Assembly (NCBI GenBank): GCA_015179045.1
Contig: WHUZ01000096.1
Location: 124,001 to 188,000, forward strand
Direction of reading: 5' to 3'
DNA from: Kalaharituber pfeilii
Taxonomy: Eukaryota > Ascomycota > Pezizomycetes > Pezizales > Pezizaceae
Length of the DNA stretch: 64,000 nt
Shown: positions 1 to 10,254 of the stretch, piece after piece
Layout of the letters: every line of letters starts with the position of its first letter
Position numbering within the stretch: position 1 is the first letter of the stretch
The notes under the pieces: generated by a model
The model's input: the letters and a program-made list of their open reading frames with translations, nothing else
Told to the model about the DNA's origin: nothing
The model's database searches: none
Translations under genes and position numbers: made by a program

Positions 1-265
1 TGGTACATTGTAAGATAGACAGTATAGTATCCACTATGCCTTCGATGGACTGAAGCGGTGAGAACTGGCAGAACGCCGTACGAGCGTACGACCAAATGCG
101 AGTGCGAGTGCGAGTGCGAGTGCGAACGCGTGGGTGCGAAAAGAAGAGAAGAGAAGGTTGTTGATTGTATGTACTACAGTAGGGAATTAAAGTCTACATA
201 GATATGATATCTATTAAACACCTCACGTGCTGCCCTTATCTCCACGTGCCCTCCATCGTCGTCAC
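1..265 (+). repeat. Left TIR of element A
   Basis: Matches the reverse complement of 10255-10516. It contains a short GAGTGC microsatellite (about 99-125) that is missing from the right arm and from the copy near 60.7 kb, so the microsatellite expanded locally. Confidence 0.65.
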
Positions 266-2975
266 CACAACACTTTTAGTCGTCATGTATCGATATCAAT
301 AATCCTACTTTGAGATTATATTGATCTCAATATATACTCTGTTGCCTATCTTTAGGAAGTATAGGATGTTTGGTGGTGCTTAGGCTAATATGTAAAGAAT
401 GGAGCTGTTATATTAAAATCATATCTTCGCTTACGCATGTGTACAGTAATACTAGAGGACTATGTAGATAATAGTATTGTATAGAGACTCTCGAAAGCTA
501 TAAATTGGGAACACATATATAATAAGGTATCTTTTCAACTGCTGGCAGTACTGACAAATGGTTTTAGAGATTATATCGCTGCTTGAGTTGGGAGGTATGC
601 AGAGTGCAGCAAGAGCAGCATGTTAATAAGTATATATATCAGATATAGATAATAATATGTCTATGAGATAAGTAACAGCAGTAACGAGCAGAGTACTATA
701 GCTGCAAATACCATAAAGCTACACAGAGTCCTAGTAAGTATCCCTAGTAGGCTTTATGCATAAAAGATACATGATAGTGTTCAATGGCCGAAATCCATTA
801 GCCAGTGTTCCCAACGGGCCGGCCTGAATGTGTCCTGCCGGCCCAGGCCGCCCAGGCTGGTCCAGGCCATTCAGGCTGCAGTGTGAGTTAAATTATACAG
901 TAGCTGTATACAGAACGTACGCTAACTTCTACGTATACCTCATTCTCTAACATTTACGATTTTGCTTGCAGATTTTGCACCACCAGTATCGTTTTCCATT
1001 ATCATGCACAGCTTCACTATACTGTCAAATCCAAATTTGTCTCACCAGATTTTTGTGACCCAAATTCCAGAAGGCTCCATTTCGGCATCAGATTTGACTG
1101 TAGGGGATTGTCAATGCAAGATCAAAACTTGAATTGCACTATGGAGAGTGAAGAAAGGTTACTGAAGGAATCATCATCTCCAGTACCGATGGTTGGAATG
1201 TCTGTCTCCATGAAGTACTAATAAAAGAAATTAGTACCATCACCGATGGGGTAATGATGTGCCCACCTGTAATGATGCACACATTTCAGCGTCGGTAAGA
1301 CAATCCCCCCTATCACGTATAATCGCAATATCGTAGCCATTTCTCTACTCCGTGAACTCCAAATACCTCCATTTCACAGCCATGCCACGCCGGAACCAGC
1401 CCGAAGCTATCAATAAAGCAATTGCTTATTTTTATAAGCATCGAAATGAGGCTTTATCGAAAATAGCTGAATACTTTAATGTTGATCCCTGTACATTAAG
1501 TAGGCGGATTAAAGGGACACACTAGTCAAGAAAAGAGGCATGAGAAAAGCAGCAATTGCTTACCAGAAGTGAAAAAAATGCACTAGAGCGTTGGCACTTG
1601 AAATGAGTAATATGGGCTTCCCTGTTCGGCAGCTGAAGATCATCCCTGACAATCTGTGGAACTATGACGAAGAGGGCATTGTCATGGGTATTACTACTGA
1701 CAGACGCAAATATATTGTTCGTGCAGGAAGAGGGTGCAAAATTGCAGCTACGGATGGTAACAGAGAGTTTGTTATCAATCTAGAGACAGTAAATGCAGCT
1801 GGCAAAGTATCCCCCCATATATTGTCTAGCAGGCGAAAAACACATAGGGAAGGATACTATGGATCCGGAGGTTTTCATGACCTTCCGCTTCATTCGGCCG
1901 TTCTCCGAGTGGTATATGGATGATGAGCTTGGTTTAGAGTTCATGAAATATCATTTCGAGCCATAATGCACGCTACCGGGATATTGCGCACTACCGGGAT
2001 ATTGCGCACTTCCGGATACCACAACTAAAAGTTACCATGAGTGCAAATGGCCCTCAAGTGGGCTCAAATTGAAGCCAGAGCATGGAAGAGTATGTTAAAT
2101 TATCCTTTATATATTTCCTAGGCTTATTTGCAGCACATAAGTGATGACTTATTTGGTACATACAAAATCCTATGCTGGACATGTTTCAAGCTGCCATGTG
2201 TTAATGATTCTATCCTGAGACCTTATTGACCTTACTGTATACTCTGCTGCCTATTCCCATGAGGTATAGGATGTTTGGTGGTGCTCAGGCTATTCTGTAA
2301 AGAATTGCACTGTCATATTGAAGCATTCATCTTTGCTTATGCATATGTACAGCAATTCTGAGCTACTATACAGCATAAAAGCATTGTATGGAGAATCTCT
2401 GAGGCTATAAAATAGAAATACATATATAATAAGGTACTTGCTGAACTGCTGGCAGTACCAGCTAATGGATTTAGATGTTATATGGCCACTTAAGTAGAGA
2501 GGTATGCAGGATATAGTGAGAGAGCATAATAATATATACATACATTAGATATAAATGATAATAGGTGATGAGATAAGTAATAGCAGTAACAGGCACCATA
2601 GTTGCAAATACCACAGAGCTACATAGAGAGCTGGTAAGTATTCTTGGAATGCTTTATGCATAAAATTCACGTGATAGTACCTAATGGCTCAAATCCATCA
2701 GCTAGTACTGCAAGCAGTTTAGCAAGTACCTTATTATATATGTGTTTCTATTTTATAGCCTCAGAGATTCTCTATACAATGCTTTTATGCTGTATAGTAG
2801 CTCAGAATTGCTGTACATATGCATCAGCAAAGATGTATGCTTCAATATAATAGTGCAATTCTTTACAGAATAGCCTGAGCACCACCAAACATCCTATACT
2901 TCATGGAAATAGGCAGCAGAGTATATATTGAGGTCAATAAGGTCCCAGGATAGAATCATTAACACATGACAGCTT

Positions 2976-3032
2976 TTTTTTTTTTTTTTTTTGTCACATG
3001 ACCCCGCATGCGGCTCTTCGCCATGGCAGGAC
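2976..3032 (-). mobile_element. Tail-2 micro-retroposon with 15-bp TSD
   Basis: On the minus strand it reads GTCCTGCCATGGCG… followed by about 18 A. The direct duplication AACACATGACAGCTT is at 2961-2975 and 3033-3047. The non-A body is about 40 nt. Its 38-nt core is identical to the copy at 10041-10087. Confidence 0.85.
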
Positions 3033-3057
3033 AACACATGACAGCTTGAAACATGTC

Positions 3058-4471
3058 TTTTTTTTTTTTTTTTTTTAATTTCACGACCCCGCTTGCAGCT
3101 GTTCGCCATGGCAGGGTCCCTGGACCGAAGTCCTTCTGGCCCGGAGACAGGCACCTGTGCAACTACATACAAAATCGTCCCCTGTAAAAACACACAACGA
3201 TACTATGACTTCGGTGATGTGGAGGAACACAAAGCGAAAGCTCAATCCCCAAGAGAACAATTAAGCACGAATACTCAAATATCCCCCCAGAGAATCAAGC
3301 AGCCATGTCAATCTCCTCCACATCCCTTCCCTTCCCCTTTCTGTCCACCTTTGTTATTCTGTCCCAGTCATACAAGCACGAGTGGTACCATTTGCCTGAT
3401 AACCGTACCTTCGCTGGTGTTTGACTATCTGATTCTACCTCCACCTCCAGGTAGATAACAATCGAGCTAGTCTTCTTTCCCTCCCTCCTTTCTTTTCTCA
3501 CCAATCATCTTACCGCAACAATCTTCCCCATCCATGGGTTCGCCTTTTCCATCCACTCTCTTACTTTCCCAAGTTTCTTCGTCACCGCTATGCCGTGCAC
3601 CACAACTGCCCGGCCAGATTGCGGGAGCCTTTCTTTCTGGGATGTTCTTGCTTTCGGAGGTGATGTTGGAGGCTTCTTGTTCTGCTTGGGGGGTTGGTAC
3701 TGGACCCCCTTGCTGCGTTTTTGGATTGAGAAGCGGTGGACTTTGTTCGGTTTTTCGGTGGTGCTGCTGGAGGTGGGTTGGTTTTTTGTGCTAGGGGTGT
3801 ATTTGGTGGAATGCTTTGAGAGACGATTGCTGCATATGACAGCGGATGTATTGTCTCTGGCTCGGTCTGTGTTTCCCCTTCCTTTTGCTTATAACTTCGC
3901 TGTGTGGGAGCATAGTTCTTGCAACGTTCCCCTTTCGCTGCTGCTGCGAGTAAATCTATGCGCTGGTGTACGTGTCCGAGATAGCCTAGGAACAAGTCTG
4001 TTGGCTCGAAGTTTGGTCTTTTCATAAGGTCTTCTATACATTTCTGGATATGTATAATGATATCTCCCACTGCCTCAAGCATACAAGTCATATTAACTCC
4101 ACCAAGTTTTTCAATGATTGACTGGAGCAGTGGGGCCTCGAGACGAGTACTTCTGGCAAGTGTTGTCTTGGCACCTGAAGATGTGTTTTTCGGTGCCGGG
4201 CTGCCCAATGCCGCGAATCGATTGGTTCGATCCATGGTGGAAGTGCCAAGAAGTCAGGGGTAGTAGTGTGCTTGTCAACGGAGCAGGGAGCTGAAATCTC
4301 CTCAAAACTTAACCCCCAAGGGAAACTTGAGGAGTTGGGTTTTTTGGAATAAAAGTTAGATCTAAAGACTCAGCGCACTGAGAGCTTTCGATCTATGTAT
4401 GTTTCGCTGGGGGGACGCTGTTGTTGCGGAGTGGCTTTCGAGTGCTCGTCCTGTCGAAGTGGTTGTCGCTG
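3058..4471 (-). mobile_element. ORF1-only LINE derivative (tail 2), 14-bp TSD
   Basis: GCTTGAAACATGTC flanks it at 3044-3057 and 4472-4485. Reading leftwards there is a 5' leader with a strong hairpin (4357-4395), an ORF1 start at 4235 in a good context (CCACCATGG), ORF1, and then directly a tail-2 3' end and a poly-A (T run 3058-3077). No endonuclease or reverse transcriptase is present. It is a complete insertion lacking ORF2, comparable in layout to mammalian 'half-LINEs'. Confidence 0.75.
3276..4235 (-). pseudogene. LINE ORF1 (gag-like) pseudogene
   Basis: The N-terminal part (4235-3588) starts MDRTNRFAALGS and has an alpha-helical segment and a Pro/Ser/Thr-rich linker. A change of frame near 3590 leads into VHGIAVTKKLGKVREW and, after a TGA, REGKKTSSIVIYLE, VRLSGKWY and YDWDR. 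This succession (a VHGIA helix, GIRWL, an EGKxxSSVVIYLE strand, VRLGGKW) recurs in the other ORF1 fragments here at 21950, 29880, 30550 and 33700. It matches the RNA-binding part of ORF1 in fungal Tad-type LINEs. One frameshift and one stop inactivate it. Confidence 0.7.
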
Positions 4472-6171
4472 GCTTGAAACATGTCCAGCATAGGATTTTG
4501 TATGTACCAAATAAATCATCACTTACGTGCTACAAATAAGCCTAGGAAATATATAAAGGATAATTTAACATACTCTCCCATGCTCTGGCTTCAATTTGAG
4601 CCCACTTGAGGGCCATTTGCACTCATAGTAATTTTTTGTTGTGGTATCCGGAAAGTGCGCAATATCCCGGTAGTGTGCGTTATACTCGACCTGCTATTAC
4701 AGCTACCCCCTCTGTACCGCCCCCTGCCAGTGCAGTCACCCCTGCACCCCCCCCCCCTGCAGATCCCGTAACATCTGAGTCCTCCTTTATTATTCCCGAT
4801 AAGTGAACTTCCTTTTCCGCCTCCAGCAGTCCTCCTCCTCCACCTCCAGCAGATATCTGAATATCCTTGGCGACTTCTAATTGTCGATGGACAGTCCTCT
4901 CATGTCCACTGGAAAGTGGAAGAGTATGCATGCAATCACCGAATTCACATGCTTTGCCTCCCCCCCGCATGCTACTCACCTAATGTAACGGTGCAACCTC
5001 TTAACATTGGGTGCTTTTCTCGTCTATAGCAGCACTATTCCAATGCACTACAAGACTGGATATATGCGAAGTCTGGAGATAATCTGCGGAAACCGGATTT
5101 CTGGGAAATTCTCTGTGTTGCTAGATTAAATACTTTTACGAAGGATACAATCTTAGGTGTATGGAGAGGGTCTGGACGCGCCCTGTTAATCCAGACGAAG
5201 TTATTCCACCTGCAACCTCAACCTCAGACCCCAAGCCAGATCTCTCAATACTAGATACTCCATCTAGGCAAGCGGTATCTCAAGCAGCTCTAGACAAAAT
5301 AGCAATGACTCCCTATACCCATAAAACTGTGATGGATCATGTGCTGTTTCTAGAGGAAAACTTAGCAAAGCATATGTTATTGAGCCTAGAGCCCAGGCTT
5401 TCAAGACTGTATGGAGCGGCAAGATTGCTACTAACACACAGCCTGCATTGAGTCTGAAGTACATTAAGGGGCCGCGTACATTGAATTGAGCATATATTGA
5501 GGCTGTGCGAGAGACAGAGGCGAAAGTGGCGCTTGAGGCGGAGGAAAATCAGAAGCAGCAAAAATTGGAAAGAAAAAACAGCAACAAGAGAAGAAGTTGA
5601 AAGAAGCAGTAAGGAGGATACTGAGAGTACAACAACGGGCCCAGAAGGCAGAGGGGCGGCAGAAAGCTGTGGAGGAGAAGAAAAAGGCTACTGAGGAAAA
5701 AACGCGATTAGCTGTGGCAGAGCGAGAAAAGAAGGCAAAACAGAAGCAAGAAGAGAAGGAACGGAAAGCAGCTGAGCGGGCTGCAATGAGGGGTCGTGGG
5801 GCAGTTCGCACACGGGGCCGCGCCCGAGCAAAAGCTATGGTTGATGTTCGGGGAGGGTTTAAATAGCCAAGAGGGGGGGTGGCCAGAGGAGGATTATCAG
5901 CAAATTTTGAGCCACAGAGCTCATCATCTCTACCAGAGCCCTCAAATGAGGATACAGTCATCATCTCCCGTCCTCCAACTACCACTATGTCAAGTCCTAG
6001 CATTTCTGGATCATCTGAAGACTTTGAGGATACTGATGATGACATCGAGATCCAAAGATTGGCTAGAGAATCTGAATTTTATCTATATTTCTCAAGGTAT
6101 ACTGCATTCCACATAAATTCTATATGCAATTGCTAACTGTAACTTAATAGACTGATGTACGGTGAATAAGT

Positions 6172-6227
6172 CGCCATAGCCCACAGGGCGGCAAGCGATT
6201 AATGATATAAAAAAAAAAAAAAAAAAA
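6172..6227 (+). mobile_element. Tail-1 micro-retroposon with 13-bp TSD
   Basis: ACGGTGAATAAGT is duplicated at 6159-6171 and 6228-6240. The insert is CGCCATAGCCCACAGGG… ending TTAATGATAT and about 19 A. The body is only 37 nt and corresponds to the end of the LINE-A 3' UTR (compare 63740-63797). Confidence 0.88.
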
Positions 6228-6862
6228 ACGGTGAATAAGTATTGATAGGTCTCTATAATAATATCTTGATTTTGGGTGATATTGGACAGGTCATTTGCAA
6301 GGGGGTCTTTTTTTGGATGGAGGATGACAGATTTATTCAGAGATCTTGTTCTTTTAAATTTTTCGTGATTCTGACACAAGATTCTGACAATATCGAATTA
6401 GCCTTGTAGTATGTAAATTTTATATATGTTGTATGCCAACAATAAGTAATACGATGGGAAAGTGTGTAAGGAGGAGTGCGAAGAGGGCGCATCATTACCG
6501 GTGGGCACATCATTACCCTATCAGTGATGGTATACAGTCAAGCGATATTGAAAAAAATTACTTACCTGAATACCTGCAAAATGCGCTGCTCGATAAAGAA
6601 AAAAGTGTAGATAGCTATCTAAGGATATAGAAAGATGATATGAAATCCGTGTCCAAGTAACCTGAAGATGACCCCTGAATAGCCTCGTAACCAGCCCTGC
6701 TACCCTGAATCGCTTGAACGGCCTAGGCCGTCTGGCCAGTTGGGAACACTGTCCATCAGCTAGCACTAGTAGCAGTTCAGAGAATACCTTATTATATATG
6801 TGTTTCTATGTTATAGTCTTTGAAAATCTTTACACAATACTTTTATACTAGTATGTGGCCAC

Positions 6863-7417
6863 CTCGCGACCGCGAGTGTGGGTGCAAAGCTAGCGGGGTG
6901 GGTGCAGGTGTAGCGGTAGTAGATTAGAGACCATTATAGCTCCGTAAAGTCGGCATCAAGTGACTGTATACTCTTTCCCAGTTCCACGACCACACACAAT
7001 CTCGTTCACTACATTTAGTCAAGTTAGCATATTATCATTATTATTTATAATATCACGCAATCCCACTCCTGCATCTAGGGAGCTCAGAAGGCAAATTCTA
7101 ATATCTAATATATATTTTGTGGAGTATAATACTAATAATTGTAGAAATTATAGATAGCGAATCTCTCATTACAGCCCATAAACTCTACCTAGATTCCCGT
7201 TAATATCTACCCGCAATGATATTGCTCAGATTTTTTTTTTTTTTTTTTTAATATATCACATAGAGTGTTTCATCTAGAAACCGCCCAAATTTATGGGACA
7301 ATGGATAAAGCTGCTGTGAATGAGAATTGCCCTCAGGTGGGCTCAGATTAAAGCCAGGACATGGAAGAATATAGTAAATTATTTTTTGTACATTCTTTTT
7401 ACTAACTTATAGTATAT
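6863..7417. other. Gene-free stretch with B-element remnant
   Basis: No supported gene. 7290-7417 resembles part of a B arm (GGGCTCAGATTAAAGCC). A bare T run lies near 7231-7249. The rest shows no recognisable feature. Confidence 0.4.
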
Positions 7418-7791
7418 TGTCGGAACATTACATCCGTTGCCACCTGTTGCTATTATTATTGTTCTCTGTTATTTTGTCGTTCCACTCATGCATATAACCT
7501 CGCTATTGGATTATGTATGAATACGCCACAACGCCAGCTTTTATGTGGCTTACGCCACGGCGTTCTCTTGCAAGCCACGCATCCCGTGCCTTTCTCACCT
7601 TTCCTGATATGATATCTTCCCTGATAATTTCCTATTCAGTCATGGTTCACAAGTCACGTTATGCTATGCTTTCTCATGTATATAAACCTGCTGTTCTTGC
7701 GACTCTACGTTCAATAGACTTAACGGTATCTCTATACTTCTATAGCCCTCACCGTGACAAAGCAGCCCTCGCAGACCCTCCCGCTCGTATA
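7418..7791 (+). repeat. Copia 5' LTR
   Basis: Starts TGTCGGAAC and ends CTCGTATA. A TATA-like CATGTATATAAACC near 7674 is a plausible core promoter. Confidence 0.9.
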
Positions 7792-7806
7792 GGTTATGAG
7801 CCCGGG
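7792..7806 (+). promoter_or_regulatory. Primer-binding site (initiator tRNA-Met, internal)
   Basis: GGTTATGAGCCCGGG lies directly after the 5' LTR. It is complementary to the anticodon stem-loop of initiator tRNA-Met (GGGCUCAUAACC), the half-tRNA priming mode known from several copia elements. Confidence 0.75.
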
Positions 7807-7984
7807 TTAGTGCAACCACCACTGCCGATACCTTTCTTCCTCATACACCACTGCGTATCCGCTGCTCCTGTCAAGTCTCCTTACACCTCCCGTGGATATC
7901 AACTCTGCGCATCACTGTCGCTGTCGCCGTCGCATCCTTGTTGTCACCACTGTCGCTTGTCGCATCCCTCCTCATTACGTCAAA

Positions 7985-9442
7985 ATGACTGATGTTGCAT
8001 GGTCCATCCCTAACTACCGGATTAACTGGTTCACCAGGCTTGATGGCAAAGGAAGCTACACCTCCTGGGCCTCAAGGGCCAAAGTGCACCTGGAAACCGT
8101 CGAAGTTTGGGAAATTGTCTTAGGTACTGAGCAAAAACCGGACACAGACAAACATAACAACTGGAAGCGCAAGAACAACTACGCTAAGGCCCTCCTTACG
8201 GAAATGATCGATGACGAATATCACTACCTTATTTCCGATAATGAGCTCGCCAAGACGGCATGGAAAGCGATAGAAGACAAGTTCGATCGAAAAAACGTCA
8301 TGTCAAACGTCAATGCCCTCCTTGCAGTACTCAATTGCCATAAGGATGAGGCTACACCCACTATTGACCATGTACAGCAATTCGAAGCACTCTGGAGTCG
8401 GTTCGCACAGCGCGTGAACTCTGTCACTACCAGCGACAAAGAATACCTCCAAGGTCTTAAAAAGTCCTGGTCCGACGACTCCTGGAAGTCTGTTATGCTC
8501 ATCAATTCGCTCCCTCCGTCGCAATCGCAGTTCAAGGAGATTCTTCTTTCCCGTGCCGAAACCGAATCATATAACAGTATTCGCTCCTCGCTCATTGACT
8601 CTACAACCAACGTCCCCACCTCCGGTAGTGCCTTGGTTGCGGCTGCATCACAGAAGAAGCCGACGAAGTCAAAGGACAAGAAGAAGAACTCTCAGACTAA
8701 AGGAAAAGGAAAAGGGAAAGGTGACGCTGGTCCTAATGTCAAACTCTGCAAAGCTACACCTGAGGAACAGCCTGTCGACACCAACCTGTATCAGCAAATA
8801 ATTGGTTCGCTCATGTATCTTGTTACTGGAACTCGCCCGGATCTTGCATTCTCTGTCTCTTTTCTCTCTCAGTTTGCTTCTCGTCCCCTCGAATCGCATC
8901 ATACAGCTCTTAAAAGGGTTCTTCGTTATCTTTCTGGAACACGTCATTGGAATTTGAAATACCCTCGTCATCAGCCACTTGCTCTCGTTGGATACTCGGA
9001 TGCCGCACATGCACCGTGCTTGGATACTCGACGTTCATGGTCTGGATATGCATTCACATTGGGAGGTTGTCTAATCTCATGGGGATCTAAGAAACAAAAC
9101 TGCGTCTCTGTTTCTACTACGGAATCAGAGTACGTTGCCCTCTCCCTCTGTGCTCGCCAAGCTGTCTGGTACCTCCATGGATTTCAGGAACTCGGCCTCG
9201 AAATTCCAATACATCTCTGGTGTGATAATACCGCCTCCATCGATATCTCCAACAATCCAGTACAACACCAAAAAACGAAGCATATAGATATTCACTACCA
9301 TTTCACTCGTGAGCATCTTGCAGCTGGTGATTTCTCCCTTGACTATCTCCAAACAGATACCAACCCTTCCGATCTGTGCACCAAAGCCCTCGAACATGTG
9401 AAGCACATCAGGTTCTCACGTCAACTTGGCTGCAACGTCTGA
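7985..9442 (+). CDS. Copia gag-RNase H in-frame fusion protein
   Basis: Open for 485 codons from ATG 7985 (context CAAAATGAC). An upstream in-frame ATG at 7892 is less likely, being inside leader sequence. Residues ~1-220 are a copia gag of the UBN2 type (WSIPNYRINWFTRLDG, SYTSWASRAKVHLE, WKAIEDKFD). Residues ~220-255 are a lysine-rich linker. From LYQQIIGSLMYLVTGTRPD onward it is the RT C-terminus and RNase H, with catalytic-type residues in GYSDAAHA, STTESEY and WCDNTAS, and HIDIHYHF near the end. The zinc knuckle, protease, integrase and RT palm are deleted, yet the frame is intact. It may act as packaging protein only, or be carried passively. Confidence 0.85.
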   Translation: MTDVAWSIPNYRINWFTRLDGKGSYTSWASRAKVHLETVEVWEIVLGTEQKPDTDKHNNWKRKNNYAKALLTEMIDDEYHYLISDNELAKTAWKAIEDKFDRKNVMSNVNALLAVLNCHKDEATPTIDHVQQFEALWSRFAQRVNSVTTSDKEYLQGLKKSWSDDSWKSVMLINSLPPSQSQFKEILLSRAETESYNSIRSSLIDSTTNVPTSGSALVAAASQKKPTKSKDKKKNSQTKGKGKGKGDAGPNVKLCKATPEEQPVDTNLYQQIIGSLMYLVTGTRPDLAFSVSFLSQFASRPLESHHTALKRVLRYLSGTRHWNLKYPRHQPLALVGYSDAAHAPCLDTRRSWSGYAFTLGGCLISWGSKKQNCVSVSTTESEYVALSLCARQAVWYLHGFQELGLEIPIHLWCDNTASIDISNNPVQHQKTKHIDIHYHFTREHLAAGDFSLDYLQTDTNPSDLCTKALEHVKHIRFSRQLGCNV

Positions 9443-9449
9443 GAGAGAG
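9441..9449 (+). promoter_or_regulatory. Polypurine tract
   Basis: GAGAGAGAG lies immediately before the 3' LTR and just after the stop codon of the fusion gene, the expected place for plus-strand priming. Confidence 0.7.
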
Positions 9450-9823
9450 TGTCGGAACATTACATCCGTTGCCACCTGTTGCTATTATTATTGTTCTCTG
9501 TTATTTTGTCGTTCCACTCATGCATATAACCTCGCTATTGGATTATGTATGAATACGCCACAACGCCAGCTTTTATGTGGCTTACGCCACGGCGTTCTCT
9601 TGCAAGCCACGCATCCCGTGCCTTTCTCACCTTTCCTGATATGATATCTTCCCTGATAATTTCCTATTCAGTCATGGTTCACAAGTCACGTTATGCTATG
9701 CTTTCTCATGTATATAAACCTGCTGTTCTTGCGACTCTACGTTCAATAGACTTAACGGTATCTCTATACTTCTATAGCCCTCACCGTGACAAAGCAGCCC
9801 TCGCAGACCCTCCCGCTCGTATA
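9450..9823 (+). repeat. Copia 3' LTR
   Basis: Identical to the 5' LTR as far as can be read. Followed by TATAT. Confidence 0.9.
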
Positions 9824-10040
9824 TATATGAGTGGTGACATATTCTGGTATATATCCAGCCCTTATACTAGCCATACTGTGAGTAACCATGTGTGGAAGAA
9901 CTTAACTGAAGTCTTATGTACTGAATATAAACTCCACGGCCTATGCTAAAGAGGTGTAGCAAGTTCGGTTGTGACTGTACTAATACCCACAAAGTACCAA
10001 TAGCATACTCTAGTAAACATTTTTCCTATTTTGGTAAAGG

Positions 10041-10087
10041 TTTTTTTTTGTCACATGACCCCGCATGCGGCTCTTCGCCATGGCAGG
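10041..10087 (-). mobile_element. Tail-2 micro-retroposon, 47 bp, 13-bp TSD
   Basis: ATTTTGGTAAAGG is duplicated perfectly at 10028-10040 and 10088-10100. The insert is nine T then 38 nt that read, on the minus strand, CCTGCCATGGCGAAG… to GTGAC and the A tail. It is the cleanest example of the family. Confidence 0.92.
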
Positions 10088-10254
10088 ATTTTGGTAAAGG
10101 TAATACTGGGTGTTTATGCAAAGAAGAAGAGGAATAGGAACTACAGTATCTAAAACTATGAAATAGCAATATATGTATAGGAAGATATTTTCCAAAAAGC
10201 TTACAGCACTGGCTGCTGATTTGGACACATGAGTACTATAGTATACATGTTGTG

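Larger units (their letters stand above)
1966..4682. mobile_element. Foldback element B' inserted in the transposase
   Basis: The outer arms are 1966-2240 and 4473-4682. They share CTACCGGGATATTGCGC-like ends, TACCACAAC, and a long AT-rich block with GGGCTCAAATTGAAG. The inner arms are 2230-2560 and 2640-2960. The flanks show TA on each side (CCATA / TATAC), consistent with a TA target. The right arm was later interrupted at 2976-3032 and 3058-4471. No coding capacity is seen. Similar but diverged copies are at 290-6862 and 11629-12494. Confidence 0.65.
1381..5866 (+). pseudogene. Fot1/pogo-like transposase pseudogene
   Basis: 1381-1527 encodes an N-terminal psq-type helix-turn-helix (MPRRNQPEAINKAI, then IAEYFNVD and SRRIKG) ending in TAG. 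1591-1923 holds RWHLEMSNMGFPVRQL-like linker and the start of the DDE catalytic domain (NYDEEGIVMG, typical NxDExG). After the 2.7-kb foldback insertion the frame resumes near 4880 with LLIVDGQSSH, IHMLCLPPACYS, VQPLNIGCFSRL and KPDFWEILCVAR, the C-terminal DDE half. 5500-5866 is a lysine/glutamate-rich tail ending in an RGRG segment, as in Fot1-type proteins. Several in-frame stops and the insertion make it inactive. The catalytic motif order still identifies the family. Confidence 0.85.
1237..6530 (+). mobile_element. Fot1/pogo-type DNA transposon (Tc1/mariner superfamily), degraded
   Basis: Terminal inverted repeats of about 50 bp begin CCATCACCGATGGGG at 1237 and end with the reverse complement of CCATCACTGATAGGG at 6530. 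Both ends are flanked by TA (1235-1236 and 6531-6532), the Tc1/mariner target. The interior holds a Fot1-like transposase pseudogene plus a foldback insertion (about 1966-4682) and a micro-retroposon (6172-6227). Removing these leaves about 2.5 kb, a normal size for an autonomous Fot1 element. Confidence 0.85.
803..6751. mobile_element. hAT-type non-autonomous element carrying a Fot1 insertion
   Basis: The left end is CAGTGTTCCCAACGGGCC and the right end is the reverse complement of CAGTGTTCCCAACTGGCC, a hAT-like terminal inverted repeat. Flanks are CCATTAGC (795-802) and TCCATCAGC (6752-6760), an imperfect 8-bp duplication with a one-base offset. Subterminal GGCC/CAGGCC repeats lie at 820-880 and 6700-6740. 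Without the nested Fot1 the element would be about 650 bp with no transposase, so it needed a helper in trans. A related end lies at 32478-32617. Confidence 0.65.
290..6862. mobile_element. Foldback element B, outer copy, split by a hAT-type element
   Basis: 290-802 (with GGATGTTTGGTGGTGCT, CTGCTGGCAGTACTG and poly-purine spacers) is homologous to the arms at 2230-2560, 2640-2960 and 11820-12200. 6752-6862 continues the opposite arm (ACCTTATTATATATGTG). The two parts are separated exactly by the hAT-type ends at 803 and 6751, so the copy existed before that insertion. It has no coding capacity. Confidence 0.5.
7418..9823 (+). mobile_element. Internally deleted Ty1/copia retrotransposon
   Basis: Two 374-bp LTRs (7418-7791 and 9450-9823) are identical by eye. 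TATAT flanks both sides (7413-7417 and 9824-9828). The internal region is only about 1.66 kb, against 4-5 kb in full copia elements, and keeps a primer-binding site, one fused gag-RNase H frame and a polypurine tract. Protease, integrase and most of the reverse transcriptase are missing. Identical LTRs imply a recent insertion, so this deletion derivative was probably mobilised in trans. Confidence 0.92.

Noticed and set aside
7231..7249. Bare T run as another micro-retroposon
   Set aside because: No recognisable tail body and no flanking duplication; same for 12650-12671.
7985..9442. Intact, autonomous copia element
   Set aside because: Protease, integrase and the RT palm are absent, so it cannot move by itself.
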